This document shows, in pieces, positions 55,929-64,000 of a stretch of DNA of 64,000 nucleotides. Both the position numbers and the translations under genes were made by a program. The stretch comes from Paraburkholderia acidicola (GTDB taxonomy: Bacteria > Pseudomonadota > Gammaproteobacteria > Burkholderiales > Burkholderiaceae). The notes under the pieces are model-generated. The model was not told where the DNA came from, did not search any database, and was given only the letters and a program-made list of their open reading frames with translations. How positions within the stretch are numbered: position 1 is the stretch's first letter; every line of letters begins with the position of its first letter. The stretch spans positions 930,001 through 994,000 of the forward strand of contig NZ_MTZV01000002.1 of the NCBI RefSeq assembly GCF_002362315.1, given 5' to 3'.

Positions 55929-56425
55929 CTAGCTTCTCCGTAATGCCAACGAAACACCCAGGCGAGCTTATTGGAATGATTTCAGCGAGTCTTGTAAAAA
56001 ATACAGATCGCCATTGAGAGTTCACCTGGGCGACGGTGGTGCGCCGAGCACCGTACGTCTTGCAGGGCGCACTTCGCGCTGTATCCGGTTTGCAAGCGCA
56101 GCATCGACGTATTGAAGAGTCTTGCGAAGACACTGCACGATGAAATCCAGCTTGCGATTGCGAGCACTAGCAATCGCCAGGCGTCGGACAACGCATGGCT
56201 AGGCACAAAGCTAGATCACGGGAATGGGGCTACAGATGATGGAGGGGTTGGCTTAGCGAAGAGCGGCCTTCAATGCGGTACTCCGGCCGACCAACGTCGC
56301 CAACTCAACGATGCACGGCCGGTCCGTCCGCGATTCCGTTAAAATTTGGACAAATCGCCGACTTTCAATATGACTTTTGAATCAATTCTTCCCGCTGCAG
56401 CGTCACGCACGGTCACCGGGCCACG
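55929..56425. other. Right flank of the AT-rich segment and operon promoter region
   Basis: 497 bp with no convincing gene. The promoter of the five-gene operon must be in the first 60-100 bp. A short open minus-strand stretch of about 58 codons and a plus-strand one of 76 codons match nothing I know. The composition rises back toward the genome average. Confidence 0.4.
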
Positions 56426-56962
56426 ATGGCCAACGAAGCGGGCACTCCTCCGATGAAGCACGCCACACCGCCAAATTTCGACGTAGCCGAATTCAAGCGC
56501 GCACTCGCGCAGTTCGCCACCGGCGTCACCGTGATTACCACGCGCGCGCCGTCGGGCCAGCTACTTGGCATCACGGCGAGCTCGTTCAATTCGGTGTCTC
56601 TGGCGCCGCCGCTCGTGCTGTGGAGCCTCGCTACGCGCTCCGCGTCGATGCCGGTGTTCAGGGCGAACAGCCATTATGTCGTGAATGTGCTCGCCGCGTC
56701 GCAACTCGATCTGTGCACGCGTTTTGCCACGGTGAAGGGCGATCGCTTCGAGGGTGTCTCGCATGCCGAGGGCGACAGCGGCATGCCGGTACTGGACGGC
56801 GCGCTGGCCTGGTTCGAATGCCATAACCGCAGCCGCTACGACGAAGGCGACCACGTGATCTTCGTCGGCGAAGTGGAGCGCTGCGGGCTCCATGAGAACG
56901 TCGCCGGGATGGCGCCGCTGGTCTTCCAGAACGGTCAGTTCCACGGGCTGAAGTCACTCTGA
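56426..56962 (+). CDS. Flavin reductase-domain protein (DIM6/NTAB family)
   Basis: 178 residues, FMN-binding split-barrel: FKRALAQFATGVTVITTRAPSGQLLGITASSFNSVSLAPPLVLWSLATRSASMPVFRANSHYVVNVLAASQLDL, then FECHNRSRYDEGDHVIFVGEVERC. Such proteins supply reduced flavin to monooxygenases or act as oxidoreductases alone. The start may be ATG 56426 or 56453; neither has a good ribosome binding site. Just upstream of the kynurenine locus but not part of it as far as can be seen. Confidence 0.82.
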   Translation: MANEAGTPPMKHATPPNFDVAEFKRALAQFATGVTVITTRAPSGQLLGITASSFNSVSLAPPLVLWSLATRSASMPVFRANSHYVVNVLAASQLDLCTRFATVKGDRFEGVSHAEGDSGMPVLDGALAWFECHNRSRYDEGDHVIFVGEVERCGLHENVAGMAPLVFQNGQFHGLKSL

Positions 56963-57045
56963 TGGCGCTCTGAGGCGCCTGATATCGCCTCAGCCGCGAT
57001 CGCGCTGCGGCCTTGCTACCGCAGTAACCACAAACTGGCGCCAGA

Positions 57046-57564
57046 CTACGCCTGGCCGCCGCTCGCCGCTCCGAGCCGCGTGCCCGCCTCCACCAGCGCC
57101 ACCGGCACACCCGAATCTTCCTTGAGCGTCTGCAGCACGATGTTCGAACGGATATCGAGCACGCCCGGCGCCTTGTACAGCCGCTCCAGCACGAAGTCCG
57201 AATAGTGTTTGAGGTTGTGCGCAACGACCCGCAGCAGATAGTGCGTTTCGCCCGTCACGACGAAGGCGCCGACCACCTCCGGCCAGTCGCGTACCGCTTC
57301 GGCAAAGCGCTCGTGCCAGTTCGGCTGCTCGTTGCGCATCGATACCTGCACGAAGGCTTCCAGTTCGAAACCGAGCACATGCTGGTTCAGGCAGGCCCGG
57401 TAGCGTTCGATCACCCCCTGCTCTTCCAGCAGCCGCAAACGCCGCAGGCACGCCGACGGCGATAGCGAAATCCGCTCCGCGAGGTCGAGGTTGCTGATCC
57501 GTCCTTCTTGCTGAAGCACCGCCAGAATGCGGCAATCGGTGGCGTCGAGCGAGATCGCGTTCAT
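57046..57564 (-). CDS. kynR: Lrp/AsnC-family regulator, probable KynR
   Basis: 172 residues. Helix-turn-helix ([49 protein letters not shown], 7-55) followed by the RAM ligand domain ([35 protein letters not shown]). It is divergent from kynB-kynU-kynA, the same arrangement as KynR in Pseudomonas, which activates kyn genes in response to kynurenine. A 9-bp inverted repeat in the 132-bp gap is a possible site. Confidence 0.82.
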   Translation of the reverse strand: MNAISLDATDCRILAVLQQEGRISNLDLAERISLSPSACLRRLRLLEEQGVIERYRACLNQHVLGFELEAFVQVSMRNEQPNWHERFAEAVRDWPEVVGAFVVTGETHYLLRVVAHNLKHYSDFVLERLYKAPGVLDIRSNIVLQTLKEDSGVPVALVEAGTRLGAASGGQA

Positions 57565-57652
57565 TTTCGGTCTCCCTTTCCGGTTTGGATCAAATTATGT
57601 TCCAAGAGACAGGAAAAAACGAGATTTATTCGCAAGCTTATTTCGCCGCGTT

Positions 57653-57674
57653 TTGCCTATCATTCGATAGGCAA
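57653..57674. promoter_or_regulatory. Inverted repeat upstream of kynB
   Basis: Nine-bp arms TTGCCTATC / GATAGGCAA with an ATTC centre, 23 bp before the kynB ATG, in the gap shared with kynR. It could be the KynR operator or a transcript hairpin. Confidence 0.45.
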
Positions 57675-57696
57675 GACTGACCCACCTGGCGAAACC

Positions 57697-58344
57697 ATGA
57701 ACACACTCTGGGACATCACCCCTGCCGTCGATACCGCCACGCCCGTCTGGCCGGGCGATACGCCGGTCGGCATCGAGCGTATGTGGCGCATCGAAGCCGG
57801 CTCGCCGGTCAATGTCGCGCGGCTCACACTGTCGCCGCACACCGGCGCGCACACCGATGCGCCGCTGCATTACGACGCGAACGGCCTCGCGATCGGCAAA
57901 GTACCACTCGATGCCTACCTCGGTCGCTGTCGCGTGATTCACTGCATTGGCGCCGCGCCGCTGGTGGAGCCGCGGCACGTGGCCGCCGCCCTAAGCGATC
58001 TCGGCGACATACCCCCGCGCGTGCTGCTGCGCACCTACGAACGCGCACCGACCACCGCGTGGGACAGCGCCTTCTGCGCCGTCGCGCCAGAGACAATCGA
58101 TCTGCTCGCCGCGCTTGGTGTGAAGCTGATCGGCATCGATACGCCGTCGCTCGATCCGCAGGAATCGAAGACGATGGACGCGCATCACCGGATCCGCGAA
58201 CACCGGATGGCGATTCTCGAGGGCATCGTGCTCGACGCCGTCGCCCCCGGCGACTACGAACTGATCGCGCTACCGCTCAAGCTCACGACGCTCGATGCCA
58301 GTCCCGTGCGCGCCGTACTGCGCGCGCTGCCCGAGCGTACGTGA
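57697..58344 (+). CDS. kynB: Kynurenine formamidase
   Basis: 215 residues. It hydrolyses N-formylkynurenine to kynurenine and formate. [23 protein letters not shown] and the metal-binding block [19 protein letters not shown] (His, His, Asp) define bacterial KynB; the [35 protein letters not shown] segment near the C-terminus is also conserved. The start at 57697 fits the family. First gene of kynB-kynU-kynA. Confidence 0.93.
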   Translation: MNTLWDITPAVDTATPVWPGDTPVGIERMWRIEAGSPVNVARLTLSPHTGAHTDAPLHYDANGLAIGKVPLDAYLGRCRVIHCIGAAPLVEPRHVAAALSDLGDIPPRVLLRTYERAPTTAWDSAFCAVAPETIDLLAALGVKLIGIDTPSLDPQESKTMDAHHRIREHRMAILEGIVLDAVAPGDYELIALPLKLTTLDASPVRAVLRALPERT

Positions 58345-58417
58345 ACCGTGTGACATCCCGGCATATGGCCAGCTTATATGCCAGCCAACCTCTCCTTTCC
58401 CGACTCACTGGAACCTC

Positions 58418-59668
58418 ATGAACAGCCGTGACGAAGCTCTGGCGCTCGACCGCGCCGATCCGCTGGGCGCATTGCGCGACCAGTTCGCGCTCGCCTCCAG
58501 CACGATCTATCTGGACGGCAATTCACTCGGCGTCCCGCCGGCCGCGGCCGCCCAGCGCGCGCAAACGGTGATCGCCGCCGAATGGACGCAAGGTCTGATC
58601 CGCAGCTGGAACAGCGCCGGCTGGTTCGCGCTGCCGCGCCGCCTCGGCAACAAGCTCGCGCCGCTGATCGGCGCGGCAGAGAACGAAGTCGTCGTCACCG
58701 ATACGATCTCGATCAACCTGTTCAAGGTGCTTTCCGCCGGTTTGCGGTTGCAGAACGAGCGCGATCCGAAGCGCCGCGTGATCGTCTCCGAGCGCTCGAA
58801 TTTCCCCACCGATCTTTATATCGCGCAAGGGCTCATCGAACAGCTCGACCGCGGCTATGAATTGCGTCTCGTCGACGATCCGGCAGAGCTACCCGATGCG
58901 ATCGGCGACGACACTGCGCTCGCGATGATCACGCACGTCAATTACCGCACCGGCTACATGCACGACATGGCCGCGCTGACGCAGTTGATCCATCGTAAAG
59001 GCGCGCTCGCGCTGTGGGATCTCGCGCACTCGGCGGGCGCGGTACCCGTCGATCTGAACGGCGTCGACGCCGATTACGCAGTAGGTTGCACGTACAAGTA
59101 TCTGAACGGCGGCCCGGGTTCGCCGGCATTCGTGTGGGTGCCGCAGCGGCACCAGAACGCGTTCACGCAGCCGCTGTCCGGCTGGTGGGGGCATCGCGCT
59201 CCGTTCGAGATGAATCCGCAGTATCGCCCCGACGATGGTGTCGGGCGCTTTCTGTGTGGTACGCAGCCGATGGTGTCGATGGCGCTCGTCGAATGCGGGC
59301 TCGATGTATTTCTGCAGACCGACATGCAGGCGATTCGCCGCAAGTCGCTCGCGCTCACCGATCTGTTCATCGAACTCGTCGAATCGCGTTGCAGCGCGTT
59401 TCCGTTACAGCTCGTCACGCCGCGTGCGCATGAGCAGCGTGGCTCGCATGCGAGCTTCGAACATCCGCACGGCTATGAAGTGATGCAGGCGTTGATCGCG
59501 CGTGGCGTGATCGGTGATTACCGCGAGCCGCGCGTGCTGCGCTTCGGTTTCACGCCGCTCTATACGCGCTACGTCGATGTGTGGGACGCGGTCGAAACGC
59601 TGCGCGACGTACTCGCGAGCGAAGCGTGGCGGGCCCCCGAATTCTCCACGCGTGGCGCGGTGACCTGA
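58418..59668 (+). CDS. kynU: Kynureninase
   Basis: 416 residues, PLP enzyme. It splits kynurenine to anthranilate and alanine. [18 protein letters not shown], the [42 protein letters not shown] block with the PLP lysine in TYKYLNGG, and [14 protein letters not shown] are typical. ATG 58418 ([17 protein letters not shown]), 73 bp after kynB. Confidence 0.94.
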   Translation: MNSRDEALALDRADPLGALRDQFALASSTIYLDGNSLGVPPAAAAQRAQTVIAAEWTQGLIRSWNSAGWFALPRRLGNKLAPLIGAAENEVVVTDTISINLFKVLSAGLRLQNERDPKRRVIVSERSNFPTDLYIAQGLIEQLDRGYELRLVDDPAELPDAIGDDTALAMITHVNYRTGYMHDMAALTQLIHRKGALALWDLAHSAGAVPVDLNGVDADYAVGCTYKYLNGGPGSPAFVWVPQRHQNAFTQPLSGWWGHRAPFEMNPQYRPDDGVGRFLCGTQPMVSMALVECGLDVFLQTDMQAIRRKSLALTDLFIELVESRCSAFPLQLVTPRAHEQRGSHASFEHPHGYEVMQALIARGVIGDYREPRVLRFGFTPLYTRYVDVWDAVETLRDVLASEAWRAPEFSTRGAVT

Positions 59669-59678
59669 GGAGCATGCG

Positions 59679-60653
59679 ATGACCGATCCGAAATCATCCG
59701 TGCCGAACGACCGCGAGGCAACTGCAGCGCAAGGCGCAACCAGCGAGTCTGCACAAGGTTGCCCATTCGGCCATGGCGCAGGTGCAGATGCAGGCGGCAA
59801 CGCAACCGCGCATTCCACCGCCCCCGACGAAGCCGCCGGCTGGCACGACGCCCAGCTCGATTTCTCGCAATCGATGAGCTATGGAGACTATCTGTCGCTC
59901 GGTTCGATCCTGTCCGCACAGAAGCCGCTGTCGCCCGATCACAACGAGATGCTGTTCATCATCCAGCATCAGACGAGCGAGCTATGGATGAAGCTCGCAC
60001 TCTACGAATTGCGCGCCGCGCTCGGCGCCGTGCACCGCGACGAACTGCCGCCCGCGTTCAAGATGCTCGCGCGCATCTCGCGCATTCTCGAACAGCTCGT
60101 GCAGGCGTGGAGCGTGATCGCGACGATGACACCGTCGGAATACACGGCGATGCGGCCTTACCTTGGCGCTTCGTCGGGCTTCCAGTCGTACCAGTACCGG
60201 CAGATCGAATTCCTGCTCGGCAACAAGAACGAACAGATGCTCAAGCCGCACACGCATCGGCCGGACGTGCTCGCCGAAGTGCGCGCGACGCTCGAAGCGC
60301 CATCGCTCTACGACGAGGTGATCTTCCTGCTTGCGCGCAAGGGCTTTGCGATTGCACCCGCACGTCTCGCGCGCGACTGGACCCAGCCGACCGTCCACGA
60401 CGAATCCGTCGAAGCCGCATGGCTCGAGGTGTATCGCAATCCGTCGCAGCACTGGGAACTGTACGAGATGGCCGAAGAACTCGTCGATCTCGAAGATGCG
60501 TTCCGGCAATGGCGGTTCCGTCACGTCACCACCGTCGAGCGGATCATCGGCTTCAAGCAGGGAACCGGTGGCACGAGCGGGGCGCCGTATCTGCGCAAAA
60601 TGCTCGATGTCGTGCTGTTTCCCGAACTGTGGCATGTGCGGACGGTGCTGTAG
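59679..60653 (+). CDS. kynA: Tryptophan 2,3-dioxygenase
   Basis: 324 residues. The heme enzyme opens the indole ring of tryptophan with O2. [49 protein letters not shown] carries conserved substrate and heme-pocket residues ([11 protein letters not shown]), and [41 protein letters not shown] contains the proximal His (RHVTT) and the GTGG-SG loop. An N-terminal tail of about 60 Ala/Gly-rich residues is extra. GAGGAG precedes the ATG, 10 bp after kynU. Confidence 0.95.
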   Translation: MTDPKSSVPNDREATAAQGATSESAQGCPFGHGAGADAGGNATAHSTAPDEAAGWHDAQLDFSQSMSYGDYLSLGSILSAQKPLSPDHNEMLFIIQHQTSELWMKLALYELRAALGAVHRDELPPAFKMLARISRILEQLVQAWSVIATMTPSEYTAMRPYLGASSGFQSYQYRQIEFLLGNKNEQMLKPHTHRPDVLAEVRATLEAPSLYDEVIFLLARKGFAIAPARLARDWTQPTVHDESVEAAWLEVYRNPSQHWELYEMAEELVDLEDAFRQWRFRHVTTVERIIGFKQGTGGTSGAPYLRKMLDVVLFPELWHVRTVL

Positions 60654-60691
60654 TTCGTCCGCACGCGACCGCATCTGCGAACGGGTGACAC

Positions 60692-61429
60692 TTACCGCGC
60701 GGTATACCCCCCATCGATCGGCAGCGCGATGCCCGAGATCATCGACGCCGCGTCGCTCAACAGAAACAGGATCGGTTGCACGACTTCCGCAGGTTCCGCG
60801 AAGCGGCCCAGCGGAATCCCGCGTAACGCCTGTTCGCGCTTGAACGGTTCGCTCCACGCGGCGACAGCCATCGGCGTCAACGTCACCGTCGGATTCACGC
60901 TGTTGACGCGAATGCCGTGCGGGCCGAGTTCGGTGCACAGCACGCGCGTAATCGCGTCCATCGCTGCCTTCGACGCGCAATAGCTCAGATGATTGTCGAG
61001 TGCGACAAGCGATGCCTGGCTCGATACATTGACGATGCTCCCTTTGCGCTGCGCCGCGATCATCCCGCGCGCGACATGCCGCGCGACGAGCGCAGCGCCG
61101 CGTGCGTTCACCGCCATCACACCGTCGAAGCTCGCCGCCGTCGTATCGATCGCGCGTTCAAGCAACGCAACGCCCGCGCAGTTCACGAGCCCGTCGAACG
61201 GCGCGGATGAAGCGAACGCCGCATCGATCGCAGCCGCATCGCCGACATCGAGTACAAGCGGTTCGCAACCCGTTTCGTGCGCGAGGCGTGCCAGTTCCTC
61301 CGCATTGCGCGCGGCGGCAACGACACGCGCGCCGGCGGCGCACAACATTTCGACGGTCGTGCGGCCGATGCCACTCGATGCGCCCGTTACGAGAATCGAA
61401 CGGCCGGAGAAATCGAATTGTGCGTTCAT
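60692..61429 (-). CDS. SDR-family polyol/ketose oxidoreductase
   Basis: 245 residues. TGASSGIGRTTVEML (NAD(P) binding), NCAGVALLERA, catalytic SIVNVSSQASLVALDNHLSYCASKAAMDAITR (Ser, Tyr, Lys) and ISGIALPIDGGYTAR at the end. It resembles L-xylulose reductase/carbonyl-reductase-type SDRs. Its start overlaps the stop of the kinase gene as ATGA, so it belongs to the polyol operon with the kinase and the zinc dehydrogenase; it probably handles a ketose intermediate. Confidence 0.82.
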   Translation of the reverse strand: MNAQFDFSGRSILVTGASSGIGRTTVEMLCAAGARVVAAARNAEELARLAHETGCEPLVLDVGDAAAIDAAFASSAPFDGLVNCAGVALLERAIDTTAASFDGVMAVNARGAALVARHVARGMIAAQRKGSIVNVSSQASLVALDNHLSYCASKAAMDAITRVLCTELGPHGIRVNSVNPTVTLTPMAVAAWSEPFKREQALRGIPLGRFAEPAEVVQPILFLLSDAASMISGIALPIDGGYTAR

Positions 61430-62970
61430 GTCGATTGCAATCTGTGCATGAGTGGTTTCAACGCCGGATAGAGATCCGCATAGACGCCGAAGCGCTGCTC
61501 GTAAAGTTTCTGCCGTTCGGCATCGGGTCGAGCCCGTTCGACGAGCGTGATCCAGCCTCGCTGCGCCGCGTCCCGATCGATCAGCCGTGCACCGAGCGCT
61601 GCGAGTAGCGCCGCACCCATCGCAGCTTCGACGTCCTGCTCGATCGTCAGCACCGGATAGCCGGTAATGTCAGCGATGATCTGCATCCACAGATCCGAAT
61701 GTGCCGCACCGCCAACCACGATCAACCGTTCATCGAGCGATTGCGCACCGCGCCGCCCGGCGACGATGTTGTGCTTCAGCGCAAACGACACGCCCTCCAG
61801 CACCGCGCGATACAGATGCGCTCGCGTATGGAAGAGACTCAGCCCGATAAATGCACCACTCGCTTTCGCATCCCACACGGGGCTGCGTTCGCCCATCAGA
61901 TACGGCAGGAACAGTACGCCGTCGGCGCCGGCCGGAATCTGCTCCGCCGCCTGTTCGAGCAAACGGTGTGGATCGCCGTGCGACGTGTCGCGCGCAGCCT
62001 CGATTTCGGCGTGGCAGAACTGCTCGCGAAACCACGCCACCGATGCACCCGCCGTAATCGCGCCGCCGAACACATACAGATCGTGCTGCCCGTTGAACAC
62101 ATGCGGCATGCTAATCAACCCGTGCCGCGCATCGACGCTTTGATTGATGTAGCCCCAGCACATGCTGGTGCCGATCATCGCGACATGCTGGCCCGCGCGT
62201 GTGGCGCCTGCGGCAAATGTCGCGACGGCCGCATCGACGCCGCCCGCGACGATCGCCGTTCCCGCTTCGAGCCCGAGTTGCTCGCTCCACTGCGACAGCA
62301 AGCCACCGACAACCTCCGACGATTCGACCAGCCGCTCCGGCATCATCGTCGCGGGAATGCCGAGCATGTCGAGCGCTTCGTCGGACCAGTCGCGCGCCGC
62401 AACGTCATACACGCCGCCGATGTTGCCCGCCGAACTGTGATCGACCGCGACTTCGCCGGTGAGCAGATAGATCAGGTAAGCGTTGGGTGGCAGAAAGTAG
62501 CGCGTCTTTGCCCACACATCCGGCTGGTGTTCGCGCAGCCACAGCATCTTCGTGTAGCCGTAGTAGCTGTCGACGCGGTTACCGGTGATCGCCTGCAGGC
62601 GTTCGACGTCGATATGACTGCGCACCCATTCCACCTGGTCCGTCGCGCGCCGGTCCATCCAGATCAGGCATGGATGCAACGGTCGCATATCGCTATCGAC
62701 CGGAATGCCCGAGCCGCCATACAGGCTGCTCACACAGAGCGCTTTGATCGATGCGGGCGCGATACCATCGGTACGCGCCTTCTCGACACAACGCGAAATG
62801 CACTCGGCCACCGCCTTGAGCCACACCGCCGGCCACTGCTCGGCCCATAACGGCCGCGGCGTGTCCGGCTGATAGCTGCTCGCATGCTGCGCGACGATCG
62901 TGCCGTGCCGGTCGACGAGCAGCGCTTTCGTGCTCTGCGTACCGATGTCGACGCCGATGACGTATTCCAT
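61426..62970 (-). CDS. FGGY-family carbohydrate kinase
   Basis: 514 residues. MEYVIGVDIGTQSTKALLVD (ATP-binding domain 1), LWMDRRATDQVEWV-type substrate loop (IWMDRRATDQ), VAGGVDAAVATFAAGAT, GTSMCWGYIN and IVVGGAAHSDLWMQIIADITGYPV (domain 2). Xylulokinase-like, but FGGY substrates vary (xylulose, ribulose, erythritol, erythrulose). It lies 32 bp after the zinc dehydrogenase and overlaps the SDR gene by 4 bp. Confidence 0.88.
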   Translation of the reverse strand: MEYVIGVDIGTQSTKALLVDRHGTIVAQHASSYQPDTPRPLWAEQWPAVWLKAVAECISRCVEKARTDGIAPASIKALCVSSLYGGSGIPVDSDMRPLHPCLIWMDRRATDQVEWVRSHIDVERLQAITGNRVDSYYGYTKMLWLREHQPDVWAKTRYFLPPNAYLIYLLTGEVAVDHSSAGNIGGVYDVAARDWSDEALDMLGIPATMMPERLVESSEVVGGLLSQWSEQLGLEAGTAIVAGGVDAAVATFAAGATRAGQHVAMIGTSMCWGYINQSVDARHGLISMPHVFNGQHDLYVFGGAITAGASVAWFREQFCHAEIEAARDTSHGDPHRLLEQAAEQIPAGADGVLFLPYLMGERSPVWDAKASGAFIGLSLFHTRAHLYRAVLEGVSFALKHNIVAGRRGAQSLDERLIVVGGAAHSDLWMQIIADITGYPVLTIEQDVEAAMGAALLAALGARLIDRDAAQRGWITLVERARPDAERQKLYEQRFGVYADLYPALKPLMHRLQST

Positions 62971-63002
62971 AGAATCTCCGTGTATGTGCCTGGCGGGCCC
63001 GG

Positions 63003-64000
63003 TTAGCGACCTGGCTTCAGCAGCACCTTGATCGAGTCGAGCGAGTTCGCGGTCTTGATCGCTTCATCCCATTCTTCGAGCGAGAAGCCATGCGTGACGA
63101 TGCCCTTTGACGTGACGAGGCCGCGCGCAAGCAGATCGATGGCGATCGGGTAGCAGTACGGCCCGAGGTGTGCGCCACGCACGTCGAGTTCCTTGCGATC
63201 GCCGATCACCGACCAGTCCATTGTAGTCTCGCTGCCGAACACCGAAAACTCGACGAAACGCCCGAGCTTGCGGATCAGATCCATGCCCTGCGTCACGCCG
63301 GCGGGCACGCCGGTGGTCTCGATGTAGACGTCGCAGCCGTAGCCCTGCGTCAACGATTGCACGATCGAGAGTGCGTCGTCCGATTTCGGATTGATCGTGA
63401 TATCGGCACCGTATTCGCGCGCCAACGCGAGACGTTCTTCGACGAGGTCGATGACGACAAGCTTCTTCGGTGTTTTCAGATGCGCGACCTGGGTCATCAT
63501 CAGGCCGAGCGGACCCGCGCCAGCGATCACCACGACATCGTCGAGCTGGATCTCGCCGCGATTGACCGTATGGATCGCGCACGCGAGCGGTTCGATGATC
63601 GCAGCGTCTTCGAGCGAGATGCCATCGGGAATCTTGTGAACGATTGCCGTAGGCGGAATACGCATGTACTCGGCCATGCCGCCGTCCGCGACTTCGCGCT
63701 GGAAGCCAAAGATGTTGTGCACTTCGCACATCCAGTACTGTCCCGAGCGGCAGTAACGGCATTTGCCGCACGGCACGATCTGTTCGGCGATCACACGATC
63801 GCCGACCTGTACATCGAAATGCTCAGCCGCGCCCTCGCCGAGTTCTTCGACATAGCCAAAGAATTCGTGGCCCGGAATCACCGGTGCTTTCACCCACGGG
63901 CTCGGTCCGCCCCAGAACATCTTCGCGCCGGAGTGGCATTTGCAGTCGCTCGCGCAGATGCCACATGCCGCGATGCTAATGACGAGTTCATGGGCGCGGG
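63003..64000 (-). CDS. Zinc-dependent medium-chain polyol dehydrogenase, EltD-like (N-terminus cut by window edge)
   Basis: The frame is open to the right edge, so the first residues are missing. Catalytic zinc ligands in CGICASD and PGHEFFGY; structural zinc in CGKCRYCRSGQYWMCE; NAD-binding VVVIAGAGPLGLMMTQVAHLKTPKKLVVIDLVEERLALA. The block KMFWGGPSPWVKAPVIPGHEFFG resembles erythritol/L-threitol dehydrogenases (EltD) as I remember them. It would oxidise a polyol to a ketose that the FGGY kinase next to it phosphorylates. It should head the operon or follow transport genes outside the window. Confidence 0.82.
   Translation of the reverse strand, partial: RAHELVISIAACGICASDCKCHSGAKMFWGGPSPWVKAPVIPGHEFFGYVEELGEGAAEHFDVQVGDRVIAEQIVPCGKCRYCRSGQYWMCEVHNIFGFQREVADGGMAEYMRIPPTAIVHKIPDGISLEDAAIIEPLACAIHTVNRGEIQLDDVVVIAGAGPLGLMMTQVAHLKTPKKLVVIDLVEERLALAREYGADITINPKSDDALSIVQSLTQGYGCDVYIETTGVPAGVTQGMDLIRKLGRFVEFSVFGSETTMDWSVIGDRKELDVRGAHLGPYCYPIAIDLLARGLVTSKGIVTHGFSLEEWDEAIKTANSLDSIKVLLKPGR

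Larger units (their letters stand above)
52060..55990. other. AT-rich genomic segment, probably horizontally acquired
   Basis: Base composition drops sharply here; the line 52321-52380 has only 16 G or C in 60. Codon use shifts to AT-ending codons. It holds one AraC regulator (plus) facing a five-gene operon (minus), and is bounded by GC-rich core genes (msrA and a flavin reductase). No mobility gene or direct repeat was found. Confidence 0.75.

Noticed and set aside
55970..56340. Open stretches of 58-80 codons in the right flank of the AT-rich segment
   Set aside because: No family resemblance, no ribosome binding sites, and overlapping frames of equal quality.

Overview
The window looks like a piece of a Burkholderiaceae chromosome, most likely Paraburkholderia or a close relative. 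Most of it is GC-rich. Several families are typical of the Burkholderiales (DUF3579, DUF4148), and there is a run of conserved housekeeping genes: xseA, lpxK, kdsB, adk, murJ, rpsT, argF, murB, plsY, xerD, tsaE, amiC and cfa. I saw no rRNA, tRNA, CRISPR array, insertion sequence or phage gene. Both edges cut genes: a LysR regulator on the left and a zinc polyol dehydrogenase on the right.

Layout. 1-9,460: a LysR regulator divergent from a DHA2 exporter; a degenerate EAL protein; an ECF41/SigJ-type sigma factor divergent from a second-type ClpP; a TetR repressor divergent from an isochorismatase-fold hydrolase; a ClC channel; a DUF4148 protein. 9,490-15,420: three secreted glycan-degrading enzymes on the minus strand (GH95, GH27 lipoprotein, SASA-type acetylesterase). 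15,700-22,550: a rhomboid protease, a fungal-type secretory lipase, and a phosphonate locus (tmpA, tmpB, substrate-binding protein, LysR). 22,770-51,640: mostly core genes for oxidative defence, lipid A and Kdo supply, nucleotide metabolism, peptidoglycan, tRNA modification, DNA repair, arginine and PLP synthesis, and membrane lipid modification.

52,100-55,930 is a clearly AT-rich segment. It carries an AraC regulator facing a tightly packed five-gene operon: a prephenate-dehydratase-fold protein that resembles bacilysin BacA, a DUF2000 protein, an FGE/SUMF1-fold protein, a cytoplasmic sulfite-oxidase/YedY-fold molybdenum protein and a LysE exporter. I do not recognise this combination. It looks like a foreign pathway that makes or modifies a small amino-acid-like compound and exports it. 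After it come a flavin reductase, the kynurenine pathway (Lrp-type regulator divergent from kynB-kynU-kynA) and a polyol operon (dehydrogenase, FGGY kinase, SDR).

The two strongest unusual signals are these. (1) The 197-bp gap between the ECF41-type sigma gene and clpP holds two divergent promoters, each exactly TGTCACG-N16-CGTC. This is the promoter form known for ECF41 sigma factors and implies that the sigma factor controls both itself and a ClpP protease. (2) The AT-rich BacA-like/DUF2000/FGE/Mo-enzyme/LysE operon. Smaller ones include paired TetR operators, a 26-codon leader ORF coupled to lpxK, and a degenerate EAL protein with a C-terminal sensor-like domain.
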